Of a stretch of DNA of 64,000 nt, positions 1 to 7,593 are shown one piece after another; position 1 is the stretch's first letter, and every line of letters starts with the position of its first letter. Location: NCBI RefSeq assembly GCF_005116465.1, contig NZ_SWBM01000003.1:186001-250000 (forward strand). The letters are read 5' to 3'. Under the pieces are notes generated by a model. That model saw only the letters and a list, made by a program, of their open reading frames with translations, ran no database searches and was not told the DNA's origin. A program made the position numbers and the translations under genes. The stretch is from Robertmurraya kyonggiensis (GTDB taxonomy: Bacteria > Bacillota > Bacilli > Bacillales > Cytobacillaceae).

Positions 1-188
1 TTTCCCTCAGGATGACAGTAACTCTCCGTATTGGCGAACTCTGTAAAAAATACATCTGGTCGACCTGCTTTACTTACTACATGGCGAAATACAACATCCG
101 TCACATCTTCCATTGGTGCAAGTACAAAAAACGGTTGTGGCAATTCACGCCAAAAATTCTCTATCACTTCAAACTCAAATCCTCTCAT
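1..188 (-). CDS. tRNA-dihydrouridine synthase, 5' part only
   Basis: Dihydrouridine synthases reduce uridines in the tRNA D-loop with FMN and NADPH. The minus-strand frame runs open from an ATG at 188 off the left edge of the window. It reads [20 protein letters not shown] followed by [20 protein letters not shown], the N-terminal FMN-barrel start of the family with the typical LAPMEDVTD loop. There is no clear ribosome-binding site before the ATG. A GTG at 167, just before the conserved NFW, is an alternative start. The gene is probably chromosomal and marks the left side of the accessory DNA. Only about 62 codons are visible. Confidence 0.8.
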   Translation of the reverse strand, partial: MRGFEFEVIENFWRELPQPFFVLAPMEDVTDVVFRHVVSKAGRPDVFFTEFANTESYCHPEG

Positions 189-379
189 TACTATTTCAAT
201 ACCAACTTCGTCACTACTTCTACATGGCTCGAGAGGATAGAATGAATGTCATTTGAGTATGTCCGTTCTCGGAAACATATCCACTGCATTTTTGACACTA
301 TCGGTAGACGGGAACATATCGACTACATTAGCTTAGTTAAATTGAACGTGCTCTTCAGCTTAAAATTGGAATCCGTTTG

Positions 380-874
380 TTACTTGTATTCACTCGGAAC
401 AGGAATATTAAATCTCTCGCACAATAGTTTTACATCATGCATATCATTTTCATCATGCTCATAGCCTAGATGAAATAACACTTGATTTTCAGCATCAATA
501 CATCTGACCATTTTATCGCCTATTTTCCCAATACCACTAAATACTTTTGGAGGATATGCTTCTCCTTCAAAAACAATGTATCCTTGTTCGTTGAACTTAA
601 ATATATGAAGGTCAATTATCCTACCTTTAGTATCCTTCCAAACCGTGTGAGATGTGGTGGTATATGCTTCTGTAACTTCAACAAAACCTTTTTCTTTTAA
701 TATCTCAACAAACTTTTTACTATTACTTTCCTCCACAAATAAATCAATGTCGTTGTGTGCTCTTGTTTCTTCTTCTAATAATGCATCTACTCCCCAACCT
801 CCATCAATCCATATGTTAATTCCATTTTCTTCAGCGTATGTTATTATCTCAATGGCGTCAGTTTTACTTACCAT
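380..874 (-). CDS. Lnu-like nucleotidyltransferase (antibiotic adenylyltransferase superfamily)
   Basis: The 164-residue protein has the compact nucleotidyltransferase fold of lincosamide and aminoglycoside adenylyltransferases. Residues 22-46 contain IDGGWGVDALL and then HNDIDLFV, the pair of segments that supply the metal-binding aspartates. The C-terminal part (LFHLGYEHDENDMHDVKLL) resembles the LFHSGYD..ETDHFDIKNL segment of Lnu(A) as I remember it. The ATG at 874 has a good GGAGGG site. It follows the three unknown genes on the same strand with about a 100-base gap. Whether it modifies a drug or has another nucleotidyl-transfer role cannot be told from sequence. Overall similarity to Lnu enzymes is moderate, so I give no symbol. 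Confidence 0.7.
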   Translation of the reverse strand: MVSKTDAIEIITYAEENGINIWIDGGWGVDALLEEETRAHNDIDLFVEESNSKKFVEILKEKGFVEVTEAYTTTSHTVWKDTKGRIIDLHIFKFNEQGYIVFEGEAYPPKVFSGIGKIGDKMVRCIDAENQVLFHLGYEHDENDMHDVKLLCERFNIPVPSEYK

Positions 875-974
875 GTAATCCCTCCGTTCAAATTTCTATC
901 TAATTTCATAACATCCCGAAAAGTAGCCATGCTAAATTCCTCCCAGGTAATACTGTTAATTCACATAATCTAAC

Positions 975-1553
975 TTAATAGCGCCTTTTCATATCCTCTT
1001 CGTAGGCGGCTAGAATACGCTGATATTCTTTTGGGTCATCATTCTCACAGTCCAGTTTTATCACTCGATCCACAATAGGGTCTAAAGAATCAGGGTTGTA
1101 CCAAGGCTCCTTAATTGTAAGATATATGATTTTTTTGGTTTTTTGACGTTCAGCCATTTCTTTTAACATCTGAATTTCTTTTTCATTTTTTGTTACACTT
1201 TGAATCGGCCATATAATCATAAAGTCAAATTCATAATTATCGTATTTTTCACTATTGCCTTTAGTGGTTAGATTATCAAAGAAGATTGTAAGATTGGATA
1301 ATTTCATTCCTTGCCCATATTTCTTCGGTACGTTAACTTTATAAAGTTCCGCCCATCGAAAAAAATTATCCATTCCATCTTTTGTTGTATGAATTAAATT
1401 AATTAGTCCTTTCAAGTTCCCTTGAGAATTCAAAGCTTTAAGAAGAGCCTGATGCTTTTCCTTGTCAGCAATACCTCGTAGTAATAATGTTTTTTCTGTT
1501 TCATTGTTCAAGAAATCAATAATCTGATCATATGCATTTTTTACGTCGGACAT
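975..1553 (-). CDS. unknown protein, third gene of putative three-gene cassette
   Basis: I do not recognise this 192-residue protein. The start is the ATG at 1553, preceded by AAGGGGTGA; the frame extends seven codons further but without a better site. It is soluble, mixed alpha/beta and charged, with a central hydrophobic strand (YEFDFMIIWPIQSV) and a later one (KKIIYLTIKEPWYNP) spaced as in nucleotide-binding or Rossmann-like folds. No catalytic motif is evident. It lies 27 bases after the HEPN/Abi-like gene and 100 bases before the nucleotidyltransferase, so it is probably co-transcribed. The context suggests a defence or stress cassette, which is inference only. Confidence 0.55.
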   Translation of the reverse strand: MSDVKNAYDQIIDFLNNETEKTLLLRGIADKEKHQALLKALNSQGNLKGLINLIHTTKDGMDNFFRWAELYKVNVPKKYGQGMKLSNLTIFFDNLTTKGNSEKYDNYEFDFMIIWPIQSVTKNEKEIQMLKEMAERQKTKKIIYLTIKEPWYNPDSLDPIVDRVIKLDCENDDPKEYQRILAAYEEDMKRRY

Positions 1554-1580
1554 ATTATTCACCCCTTCATTCAAAAATCA

Positions 1581-2495
1581 CTATTTGTTTTTTGAATATA
1601 CCCAAAATAAAATGCTATCTGTTAGTCTCAAACAAAACAGTGCATCTTCAATTGTTGGCGATTCAATAGTATTCTCATTCCTATGAGTCCCGTAATCAGA
1701 CATCATAGAGTAAATCATATAAATTGTTTTGGTCTTTGTCAGCTTTCCATCTTTATTTTCGTTAAAAAAATCTGCTAAATCTTCTTTTTTTAGATCTGAT
1801 TTAAGAGCCCTATCTAAGTCGGCGACCGTTGCAGTTGCACTGTCTCCGCTAGTGTTAAATACACCTCTCATCCACTTTGCGAAATTTTCAGTCCCTTTAT
1901 ATTTTGAAAATATACTTACGATACTTGTCCTACATGATTCAATACAAGCTCCTGAATGACCTTGTGTATAAGCATCAATTGCCGATTTGTAAGCATCATA
2001 TACTTCTTTGTGGTTACTTTTTATCCATGATTCAACAGAAAACATCTCACTTACTCTGGCAAAATCACTTTCCATGCAAGCAGAAACTTTAACTTTATCA
2101 AATTCAATGGTTATACTTAACCCTAAAATCTCGTATAGTTTAGCTAGTTCTTCAAAGTCTTCATCGCTTTCTTCAGAAATATATCTTACATTGAAAGATT
2201 TAGTTATTTCTTTTAGCAGATTGATGATATCCTCATGCCTGTTTTCCTTATATAAATCCGAGAAAATACTATCTAAACCTAGAAACACATCGTATTCCTC
2301 GTTATTATTCTCAAATTTGTGTGCATAGCCTTGATTGTAGAAATAAGGTACTAGGTAGTCTATATATTTTTCGTAAAGGTCATTAAGCCCCAAGCATTTT
2401 AATCTGGCCTTAAATTCTGAATTTTTCTTTATAAAAAATCCTGGTCTGCTAACAATCTCTGCAATTTTTGAAAGAATTATTTCTTTATCATTCAT
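1581..2495 (-). CDS. unknown protein with abortive-infection/HEPN-like C-terminal region
   Basis: This 304-residue protein starts at an ATG with a GGGGTGA site. The N-terminal 150 residues are unrecognised. The C-terminal 130 residues are helical and resemble abortive-infection family C-terminal domains. They include AYTQGHSGACIESCRTSIVS, a middle helix pair, and near the end SDYGTHRNENTIESPT followed by EDALFCLRLTDSILFWV, where a G-T/S-H-R turn precedes a final pair of helices. Such domains belong to the HEPN-like all-alpha group that often cut RNA in toxin and phage-defence systems. The strict R-x4-6-H motif is not obvious. It sits between two unrecognised genes on the same strand. Confidence 0.55.
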   Translation of the reverse strand: MNDKEIILSKIAEIVSRPGFFIKKNSEFKARLKCLGLNDLYEKYIDYLVPYFYNQGYAHKFENNNEEYDVFLGLDSIFSDLYKENRHEDIINLLKEITKSFNVRYISEESDEDFEELAKLYEILGLSITIEFDKVKVSACMESDFARVSEMFSVESWIKSNHKEVYDAYKSAIDAYTQGHSGACIESCRTSIVSIFSKYKGTENFAKWMRGVFNTSGDSATATVADLDRALKSDLKKEDLADFFNENKDGKLTKTKTIYMIYSMMSDYGTHRNENTIESPTIEDALFCLRLTDSILFWVYSKNK

Positions 2496-2533
2496 TTTTT
2501 CACCCCATCTATGTTCATAAATCTATTGCTTTT

Positions 2534-3358
2534 TCAAAGCAATAAAACCATCTCCAAATACTCCTGCCAATAATCACTATCGCCTTCTATGTCGTAAAGC
2601 CAATAATACATTAACAGTATTTCAAATTCTTGCTTTCTTCCTTTTGTGAAGGATTTTTTCGGCATCTTTCTATATAGTGAATCAAGGTTAAAGAGATTAC
2701 TTTTCTGCTTATAATCGTAGTCGTACTTCCTCCAAGTATATTGACTCTTCTTTCTATGCGTTGATGGCCAAAGATCCTCGTTGTCATAAAAACTACTTAT
2801 CCAACCATAGGCAAAGGCAAGAATATTAACCTGATACTTTGCCCAGGCTTTATCGATCCAATCAGTTATTTCTTCTGTTATTGATGGTATTCCGAAATTA
2901 AACCTTTGTTCGCTTTCTACCCTATGATAGTCTTTTATAAAAATAAAAAGCATCTCTGTTTGGTCCTTAAGAAACGGCAACTTTTTAATGAGCTGCGAAT
3001 AGCAATCATAGGAAGCATTTCTAAATTCACTATCAGTACTATACAGAAAGAAAAACTCATTCGCCTTCATAATATTTCCAATGTGTTTGTGTATTTGCTT
3101 TCCGTATTCATTGTAAATACCAACAACCCATTCTCGAACTTCAGGGTCATACTCCCTAAGCTGCTTCCGATACTTATCTAGCTTTTGATCATGGAGTACC
3201 GTTTTTTCTTCGGCCTCGGTAATATTCAAATAATTACTAAAATACTCGAATACATAATCAACGCAAATTCTCATATTTTGTGTACGGGCATCAATGTCAA
3301 ATTCATTGAGCTTATCCTCTTTTTTTCTGCGTGCAATGTATTCCTCTATACTTAGCAT
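2534..3358 (-). CDS. unknown protein, first gene of putative three-gene cassette
   Basis: I do not recognise this 274-residue protein. The ATG at 3358 has an AAGGCGGTGA site eight bases away, better than the upstream in-frame start. The protein opens with LSIEEYIARRKKEDKLNEFD, and is helical, rich in Tyr, Trp and charged residues, with no signal peptide or membrane segment. A basic stretch (STHRKKSQYTWRKYDYDYK) lies near residue 210. It ends with an acidic hydrophobic tail, EYLEMVLLL. The next gene on the strand starts 38 bases after its stop. It may act with the two downstream genes, but the sequence gives no direct function. Confidence 0.5.
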   Translation of the reverse strand: MLSIEEYIARRKKEDKLNEFDIDARTQNMRICVDYVFEYFSNYLNITEAEEKTVLHDQKLDKYRKQLREYDPEVREWVVGIYNEYGKQIHKHIGNIMKANEFFFLYSTDSEFRNASYDCYSQLIKKLPFLKDQTEMLFIFIKDYHRVESEQRFNFGIPSITEEITDWIDKAWAKYQVNILAFAYGWISSFYDNEDLWPSTHRKKSQYTWRKYDYDYKQKSNLFNLDSLYRKMPKKSFTKGRKQEFEILLMYYWLYDIEGDSDYWQEYLEMVLLL

Positions 3359-3417
3359 GTATTCACCGCCTTTCATATATGATTTTTCTATTCATTAATG
3401 AGATTTATAAAAACTCA

Positions 3418-3657
3418 TTACAAATTAATCTTTTTGTATCTTTGCTGATTTGAAGAAGTCTTTTCAATAGCCTTTAAATTATCATTCATTTTACTAACCC
3501 GATTAAGAAATAAAGTTCCAAGCAAAAGCCGGTCCTTTCTTGGTATCCTGTTCCATACGTAACCCTTAAACAGATCCTTAACTAGAAAGACTTCACCTTC
3601 ATTCAACTTTTCAGTTTCTCTGATAGCTTGTTCTAGTAACTCGTTAACATCAATCAT
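3418..3657 (-). CDS. DUF1413 family small protein
   Basis: This 79-residue protein shows the DUF1413 pattern: GEVFLVKDLFKGYVWNRIPR followed by DRLLLGTLFLNRVS. DUF1413 proteins are short, often occur near mobile elements or regulators, and have no established function that I know of. The ATG at 3657 has an AAGGAGAGGA site. An AT-rich stretch upstream (3660-3740) probably holds the promoter for this gene and the cassette that follows 60 bases later. A weak hairpin at about 3400-3420 lies between them without a T-run, so read-through is likely. Confidence 0.7.
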   Translation of the reverse strand: MIDVNELLEQAIRETEKLNEGEVFLVKDLFKGYVWNRIPRKDRLLLGTLFLNRVSKMNDNLKAIEKTSSNQQRYKKINL

Positions 3658-3739
3658 CTTGTCCTCTCCTTATCAATAATAATATCAACAACATTGTTAA
3701 TAATATTATATACACACTACTAACTTTTTTCAATTACAA

Positions 3740-3783
3740 AATAAAAACCGCCAACCAAAAGAATTTATCTCCTGATTAACGGT
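3740..3783 (-). terminator. Rho-independent terminator after the DUF2268 gene
   Basis: On the minus strand ACCGTTAATC pairs (with G-U wobbles) with GGTTGGCGGT and is followed by TTTTTATTTT. It begins 15 bases after the stop codon of the DUF2268 gene. It is a near copy of the terminator at 5549-5592. Confidence 0.75.
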
Positions 3784-3797
3784 CACAAATGAGTTAT

Positions 3798-4694
3798 TTA
3801 TTTTGTAAATAGTTCGCAATTGTATAATATTTCCTTTGTATCAAGTAAGGTAGCTTCTTCTATTCCTACATTATTGACTTTCATAAAGGATTGTACCGCT
3901 TGGTAACCCACTGCATAACCAGCAAATGGTGATAAGCCAACAGGTTGATAGCCCTGTTCTTTTGCAATAGTGTCACCAAACATATAACTACTAACCTCAG
4001 CAAATCCTTTAACATCTAGTGACTCCTTTATTATCTCTGTTGAATATTCCAAGTCCTCTTTGTCAAAAGAAGTAACCCAAGGTCCTAAAAATTCATCACC
4101 ATACAGTTCTCTTGCAAAAGACTCTGCCAACCCCTCTATAATTAAGTAATCACCAACAGTAACGTTCCCATGATCCCAATCAAAATATGAAAAACGGATA
4201 TTATGATGAAATTCATGTGCAATTACAGCAGGTATCTTCGGAATATTATAGGAATTAGGATAAATAGATACTTGAATAAAACCTGGGATTCCACCGAACC
4301 CACAATATCCCTTTTGCAATTCGAGCTTTTTTGGATCAGCTATATACATTCCAAATTTTAACTCATCGGCATTTATTTTCAGATTATTTTTTTGAATAAA
4401 ATTAACACAGATCTTCAAAGTGTCATAGGCAGTTTGAAGAGCTTGAATTTCTTTTAGCATCTCTAACGCAATCTTTCCAGTTTCGGTATTTGATATATCA
4501 AGGTAACCAAGCATTTTTGTAGCCATTATTACGTCATATCCATTAGGTTGATTTGCCTTTAATGGAACGTTAATGATATTCCACATTTTTTCAAAGGGCT
4601 TCATCATTGAATATCGATAGAAGTCTTCTCTCTCTTCTTCCATACTAAATAATTTTTCATATTGTTTAATTGTATCTTCAATTACTATTTGCAT
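3798..4694 (-). CDS. DUF2268-type putative zinc protease
   Basis: The protein is 298 residues from the ATG at 4694, which has an AAAGGTGG site inside the end of the regulator gene. DUF2268 proteins are predicted zinc-dependent proteases. Here the HExxH motif is visible as AVIAHEFHHNIRFSYFDWDH near residue 165, and a downstream EGLAESFARELYGDE supplies the likely third ligand glutamate. There is no signal peptide, so it probably acts in the cytoplasm. It overlaps the MerR/TipAS gene by 17 bases, which implies translational coupling and a shared drug- or stress-inducible promoter. Confidence 0.8.
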   Translation of the reverse strand: MQIVIEDTIKQYEKLFSMEEEREDFYRYSMMKPFEKMWNIINVPLKANQPNGYDVIMATKMLGYLDISNTETGKIALEMLKEIQALQTAYDTLKICVNFIQKNNLKINADELKFGMYIADPKKLELQKGYCGFGGIPGFIQVSIYPNSYNIPKIPAVIAHEFHHNIRFSYFDWDHGNVTVGDYLIIEGLAESFARELYGDEFLGPWVTSFDKEDLEYSTEIIKESLDVKGFAEVSSYMFGDTIAKEQGYQPVGLSPFAGYAVGYQAVQSFMKVNNVGIEEATLLDTKEILYNCELFTK

Positions 4695-5454
4695 TGCTAC
4701 CACCTTTCTTCTTTTGATTTACTGAAAAAATTTTCATTGCCTCACTCATAAACTTGGCCAATCCTTCACTATACTGATCAATGTTTTGTGTAAAGCGTTC
4801 ATCTTCAATATAGAGTTGGCCTAATCCTTGGAAGGCATCAAGAGAATACTTACCAAAATTCTTATTTAAAAAGTCATACCATTCTTTAATCGTTTTTTGT
4901 ACTTCTTGCGAGTTAGGAGAATAATTGCGAAGTTGTACAAGTTTATTGAAAATCACATCCCAATTTTGAGATAAATCTTGTTGTTCATCTATAGCCATGT
5001 CTCTTAATTTTGCGCTTATCTCATCAACAGGTTGATCCCCCCAACGCATGCGAGCCTCTTGTTCATACTGGTTGAGTCTAAAGTTAATACCCTCAAACCT
5101 TTCTTCGTTCGACATTTTAATTTCTCCCATCGTGTGTTTAATCGTTTTATCAATGGTTTCAATCATTTTATCGACTCTATTTCGTTTCTCAATTAACATT
5201 TTCCGTTGTAAGATTAACGCTTCCTGTTGATTAAATGAAGGGCTATTGATAATCGTTTTAATCTCCTTCAAGGAGAAATCAAGCTCTCTGAAAAATAAAA
5301 TTTGCTGTAATTTTTCAAGATCCTCTTCAGAATAAAGCCGATAGCCAGAATAGGTGGTTTCTTTTGGAGTTAATAACCCAATCTGATCATAATGATGAAG
5401 TGTACGAACACTAACACCAACCAATTCAGCTACTTCTTTTACTTTCATACTCAT
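4678..5454 (-). CDS. MerR family regulator with TipAS ligand-binding domain
   Basis: The 258-residue protein starts with a MerR winged helix: MKVKEVAELVGVSVRTLHHY then DQIGLLTPKETTYSGYRLYS. A coiled dimerisation helix follows to about residue 105. The C-terminal half resembles the TipAS domain (a globin-like pocket that binds thiopeptides and other drugs in TipA, Mta and relatives). Such proteins activate their own promoter when bound to ligand by twisting an over-long spacer, and that promoter is visible at 5482-5512. The gene overlaps the downstream DUF2268 protease gene. The start has a GGAGGTG site; the Met two codons later is an alternative. Confidence 0.88.
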   Translation of the reverse strand: MSMKVKEVAELVGVSVRTLHHYDQIGLLTPKETTYSGYRLYSEEDLEKLQQILFFRELDFSLKEIKTIINSPSFNQQEALILQRKMLIEKRNRVDKMIETIDKTIKHTMGEIKMSNEERFEGINFRLNQYEQEARMRWGDQPVDEISAKLRDMAIDEQQDLSQNWDVIFNKLVQLRNYSPNSQEVQKTIKEWYDFLNKNFGKYSLDAFQGLGQLYIEDERFTQNIDQYSEGLAKFMSEAMKIFSVNQKKKGGSNANSN

Positions 5455-5481
5455 GTCTTATATGCACCTCCTTCAGTTGTC

Positions 5482-5512
5482 ATTATAAAGTATCACGTAA
5501 CGTAAGGGTCAA
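5482..5512 (-). promoter_or_regulatory. MerR-type promoter with 19-bp spacer
   Basis: TTGACC (-35) and TATAAT (-10) are separated by exactly 19 bases on the minus strand, the hallmark of MerR-activated promoters. The spacer contains the dyad-like CTTACGTTACGTGATAC, close to operators of Mta/TipA-like regulators. It drives the MerR/TipAS and DUF2268 genes. Confidence 0.85.
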
Positions 5513-5548
5513 TAGTTAAATGAGGTAATTCAAACCCTGATCTTGCAG

Positions 5549-5592
5549 AAAAACCACCAACCAAGAGAATGATTTATCTCCTGACTGACGGT
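5549..5592 (-). terminator. Rho-independent terminator after the serine recombinase gene
   Basis: ACCGTCAGTC pairs with GGTTGGTGGT on the minus strand, followed by TTTTTC, starting 12 bases after the recombinase stop. The loop and flanks match the terminator at 3740-3783 closely, so the two are homologous copies in direct orientation. Confidence 0.7.
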
Positions 5593-5604
5593 CAGCCACT
5601 AATG

Positions 5605-7176
5605 TTATATTTCTATGCCTATCTCAATCCCAGACTTGAATTCAACGGTGAGCTTATCTTCATATATCGTTACTTTCTCAATAAGTCGCCTTACTAACTG
5701 TTCATCATACTCCTCCAATTCGCAGGATTGTTCATTCAAGAAATCAGTCATATCAGCGATTCGTTGCCTTTTCCCTTCTCGCTCTGCATTCTCTACAAGT
5801 GCATTTTGCTTCAATTCACGAAGGTGGTAAATTTCATCAGCCACATCCTCATAGTCATTCTTTGACTTTGCTTGGATAAGAAGCTGTTGCTGTAATTCTT
5901 CCAATTTGCCATCAATATCATCGGTGGTATGATCATTTTCTTCATTAAATATAGTAGCTATGTTTTTCTGTAAGGTTGAGAGGAATGGTTCTTTGTTAGC
6001 CAAAAGTTCGTTAATAGCCTTAACCACTGCTGTCTGCAATGTTTCCTCATTTATGGTAGGGGCAGTGCATTCAGAATCCTTCTCCTCCAGACGGCTGACG
6101 CATCGCCAAACAATTGACTTGTATCCTCGGTTATTCCAATGTACCCGTCTGTAAATATCACCGCACTGTCCGCAGTAAACAATACTCGATAAAGCATACT
6201 TACTGCTATATACTCTCTTTTTACCGCCCTTGCCACCCCGAAGATTCGCTCTTCGAACCATCTCTTCTTGAACCTGCATAAAAAGGTCGCGTGGAATGAT
6301 AGGCTCATGGCTGTTTTCCACATAATACTGGGGAACGATGCCGTTATTCTTGACTCGCTTTTTAGAAAGGAAATCAACCGTATATGTTTTTTGTAGAAGG
6401 GCATCACCGATGTATTTTTCATTCTGCAGTATCTTTTTCAGTGTTTCTGGTCTCCATTTGGCTTTGCCTGCCGCTGTTAGAATACCGTCTGCTTCTAGTC
6501 CTCTTGCTATTTGTAAAAGGCTGGCTCCCTCTAGGTACTCCCTGTAAATCCGTTTAACAACCTCAGCACCCTCTGGGTCAATCACTAATTGCTTGTTTTC
6601 ATCCTTGGTGTATCCAAGGAAACGCTTGTGATTCACCTGGACTTCGCCTTGCTGATATCGATACTGAATACCCAGCTTTACGTTCTGGCTTAAGGACTGG
6701 CTTTCCTGTTGGGCAAGGGATGCCATAATGGTCAGCATGATTTCGCCCTTGGAATCTAGTGTGTTGATATTCTCTTTCTCGAAGAATACGGCGATGTTTT
6801 TATCCTTTAACTGCCGGATATATTTAAGGCAGTCCAACGTGTTTCTGGCAAATCGGCTGATGGATTTTGTGATGATCATATCAATATTTCCTGCCATGCA
6901 CTCTTCAATCATGCGGTTGAATTCATCTCGCTTTTTGGTATTTGTACCTGTGATGCCATCATCCGCAAAAATCCCTGCCAATTCCCATTCCTTGTTTTTC
7001 TTAATATAATTTGTATAATGTTCAATCTGTATGTCATAACTTGAAGCTTGCTCCTCACTATCCGTTGAAACACGGCAATAAGCGGCCACTCGTATTTTGG
7101 GTTTGCTTTCACTATTTTTATTATTTCCGATTCGTTTAATTGCTGGAATGACTGTTACATTCCTACTCACTGCCAC
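5605..7176 (-). CDS. large serine recombinase (third of cluster)
   Basis: This 523-residue recombinase cuts and rejoins DNA through a serine nucleophile. The N-terminal resolvase domain (about 28-170) carries [14 protein letters not shown] with the catalytic Ser after the Arg, and [20 protein letters not shown]. The recombinase domain follows (about 190-290), then a zinc ribbon ([10 protein letters not shown] and later [14 protein letters not shown], about 335-375) and a coiled-coil region. The GTG start has a GAGGTG site three bases after the stop of the short recombinase gene, so translation is coupled. It is the last gene on this side of the prophage and probably forms or assists the integrase. 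Confidence 0.9.
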   Translation of the reverse strand: MAVSRNVTVIPAIKRIGNNKNSESKPKIRVAAYCRVSTDSEEQASSYDIQIEHYTNYIKKNKEWELAGIFADDGITGTNTKKRDEFNRMIEECMAGNIDMIITKSISRFARNTLDCLKYIRQLKDKNIAVFFEKENINTLDSKGEIMLTIMASLAQQESQSLSQNVKLGIQYRYQQGEVQVNHKRFLGYTKDENKQLVIDPEGAEVVKRIYREYLEGASLLQIARGLEADGILTAAGKAKWRPETLKKILQNEKYIGDALLQKTYTVDFLSKKRVKNNGIVPQYYVENSHEPIIPRDLFMQVQEEMVRRANLRGGKGGKKRVYSSKYALSSIVYCGQCGDIYRRVHWNNRGYKSIVWRCVSRLEEKDSECTAPTINEETLQTAVVKAINELLANKEPFLSTLQKNIATIFNEENDHTTDDIDGKLEELQQQLLIQAKSKNDYEDVADEIYHLRELKQNALVENAEREGKRQRIADMTDFLNEQSCELEEYDEQLVRRLIEKVTIYEDKLTVEFKSGIEIGIEI

Positions 7177-7179
7177 TTG

Positions 7180-7593
7180 TTACACCTCGCTTTCTATCAA
7201 ACTGTAGGCATATTCCGCCTGCTTGTATGGGTCGTCATATTTTTGCACTAGAGGTTTTGCTTTGAACTTTATAGGATAATCCGTTTCCGGTTCGTCTTTA
7301 GGTTCCCATATCCTTCCTAGCTTTTTTGCTCGTTTTCGTTTTTCTACTCTTGCTTTTTCAAAGGTCTCCTCATCAATAATTGGAGGGTAGAATTCATCGC
7401 CAAGGTAGTGCTTGTTTTGCAACATCTTACTTGCTGTGGCGTGGTAGCAGTCTATCCCGGCTTTTTTAGCAGCCCCCTTCAAAGAAAGTCCTGCCAAGTA
7501 CCCTGAAAATAATTCCCTTACTTTTTCCGCTGCTATATCATCTACAACAGCCTTTCCATCTTCAATTCTATATCCATAGGGTGTGTGACCCAT
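7180..7593 (-). CDS. short recombinase-domain protein lacking the catalytic domain
   Basis: This 137-residue protein begins at an ATG that overlaps the stop of the upstream recombinase in a TAATG junction, so it is translated by coupling. It contains only the middle recombinase domain: GHTPYGYRIEDGKAVVDDIA, then SLKGAAKKAGIDCYHATASK and LQNKHYLGDEFYPPIID. There is no resolvase domain, catalytic serine or zinc ribbon. Similar catalytic-less partners occur between two full serine recombinases in some Firmicute elements. It may be an accessory DNA-binding subunit that sets site choice or direction rather than a decayed gene, because its junctions with both neighbours are tight. Confidence 0.75.
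   Translation of the reverse strand: MGHTPYGYRIEDGKAVVDDIAAEKVRELFSGYLAGLSLKGAAKKAGIDCYHATASKMLQNKHYLGDEFYPPIIDEETFEKARVEKRKRAKKLGRIWEPKDEPETDYPIKFKAKPLVQKYDDPYKQAEYAYSLIESEV

Noticed and set aside
250-340. Imperfect direct repeat sharing GG-AACATATC-ACT-CATT
   Set aside because: Two copies of about 20 bases with several mismatches and no associated gene or hairpin; not enough to call a functional repeat.
12-464. Overlapping plus-strand open frames at the left edge
   Set aside because: The minus strand encodes a clear dihydrouridine synthase N-terminus from 188 to the edge; the plus frames have no family resemblance or ribosome-binding sites.
6051-6422. Long open frame antiparallel or alternate to the recombinase
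   Set aside because: It lies wholly inside the serine recombinase gene in another frame and shows no conserved features.
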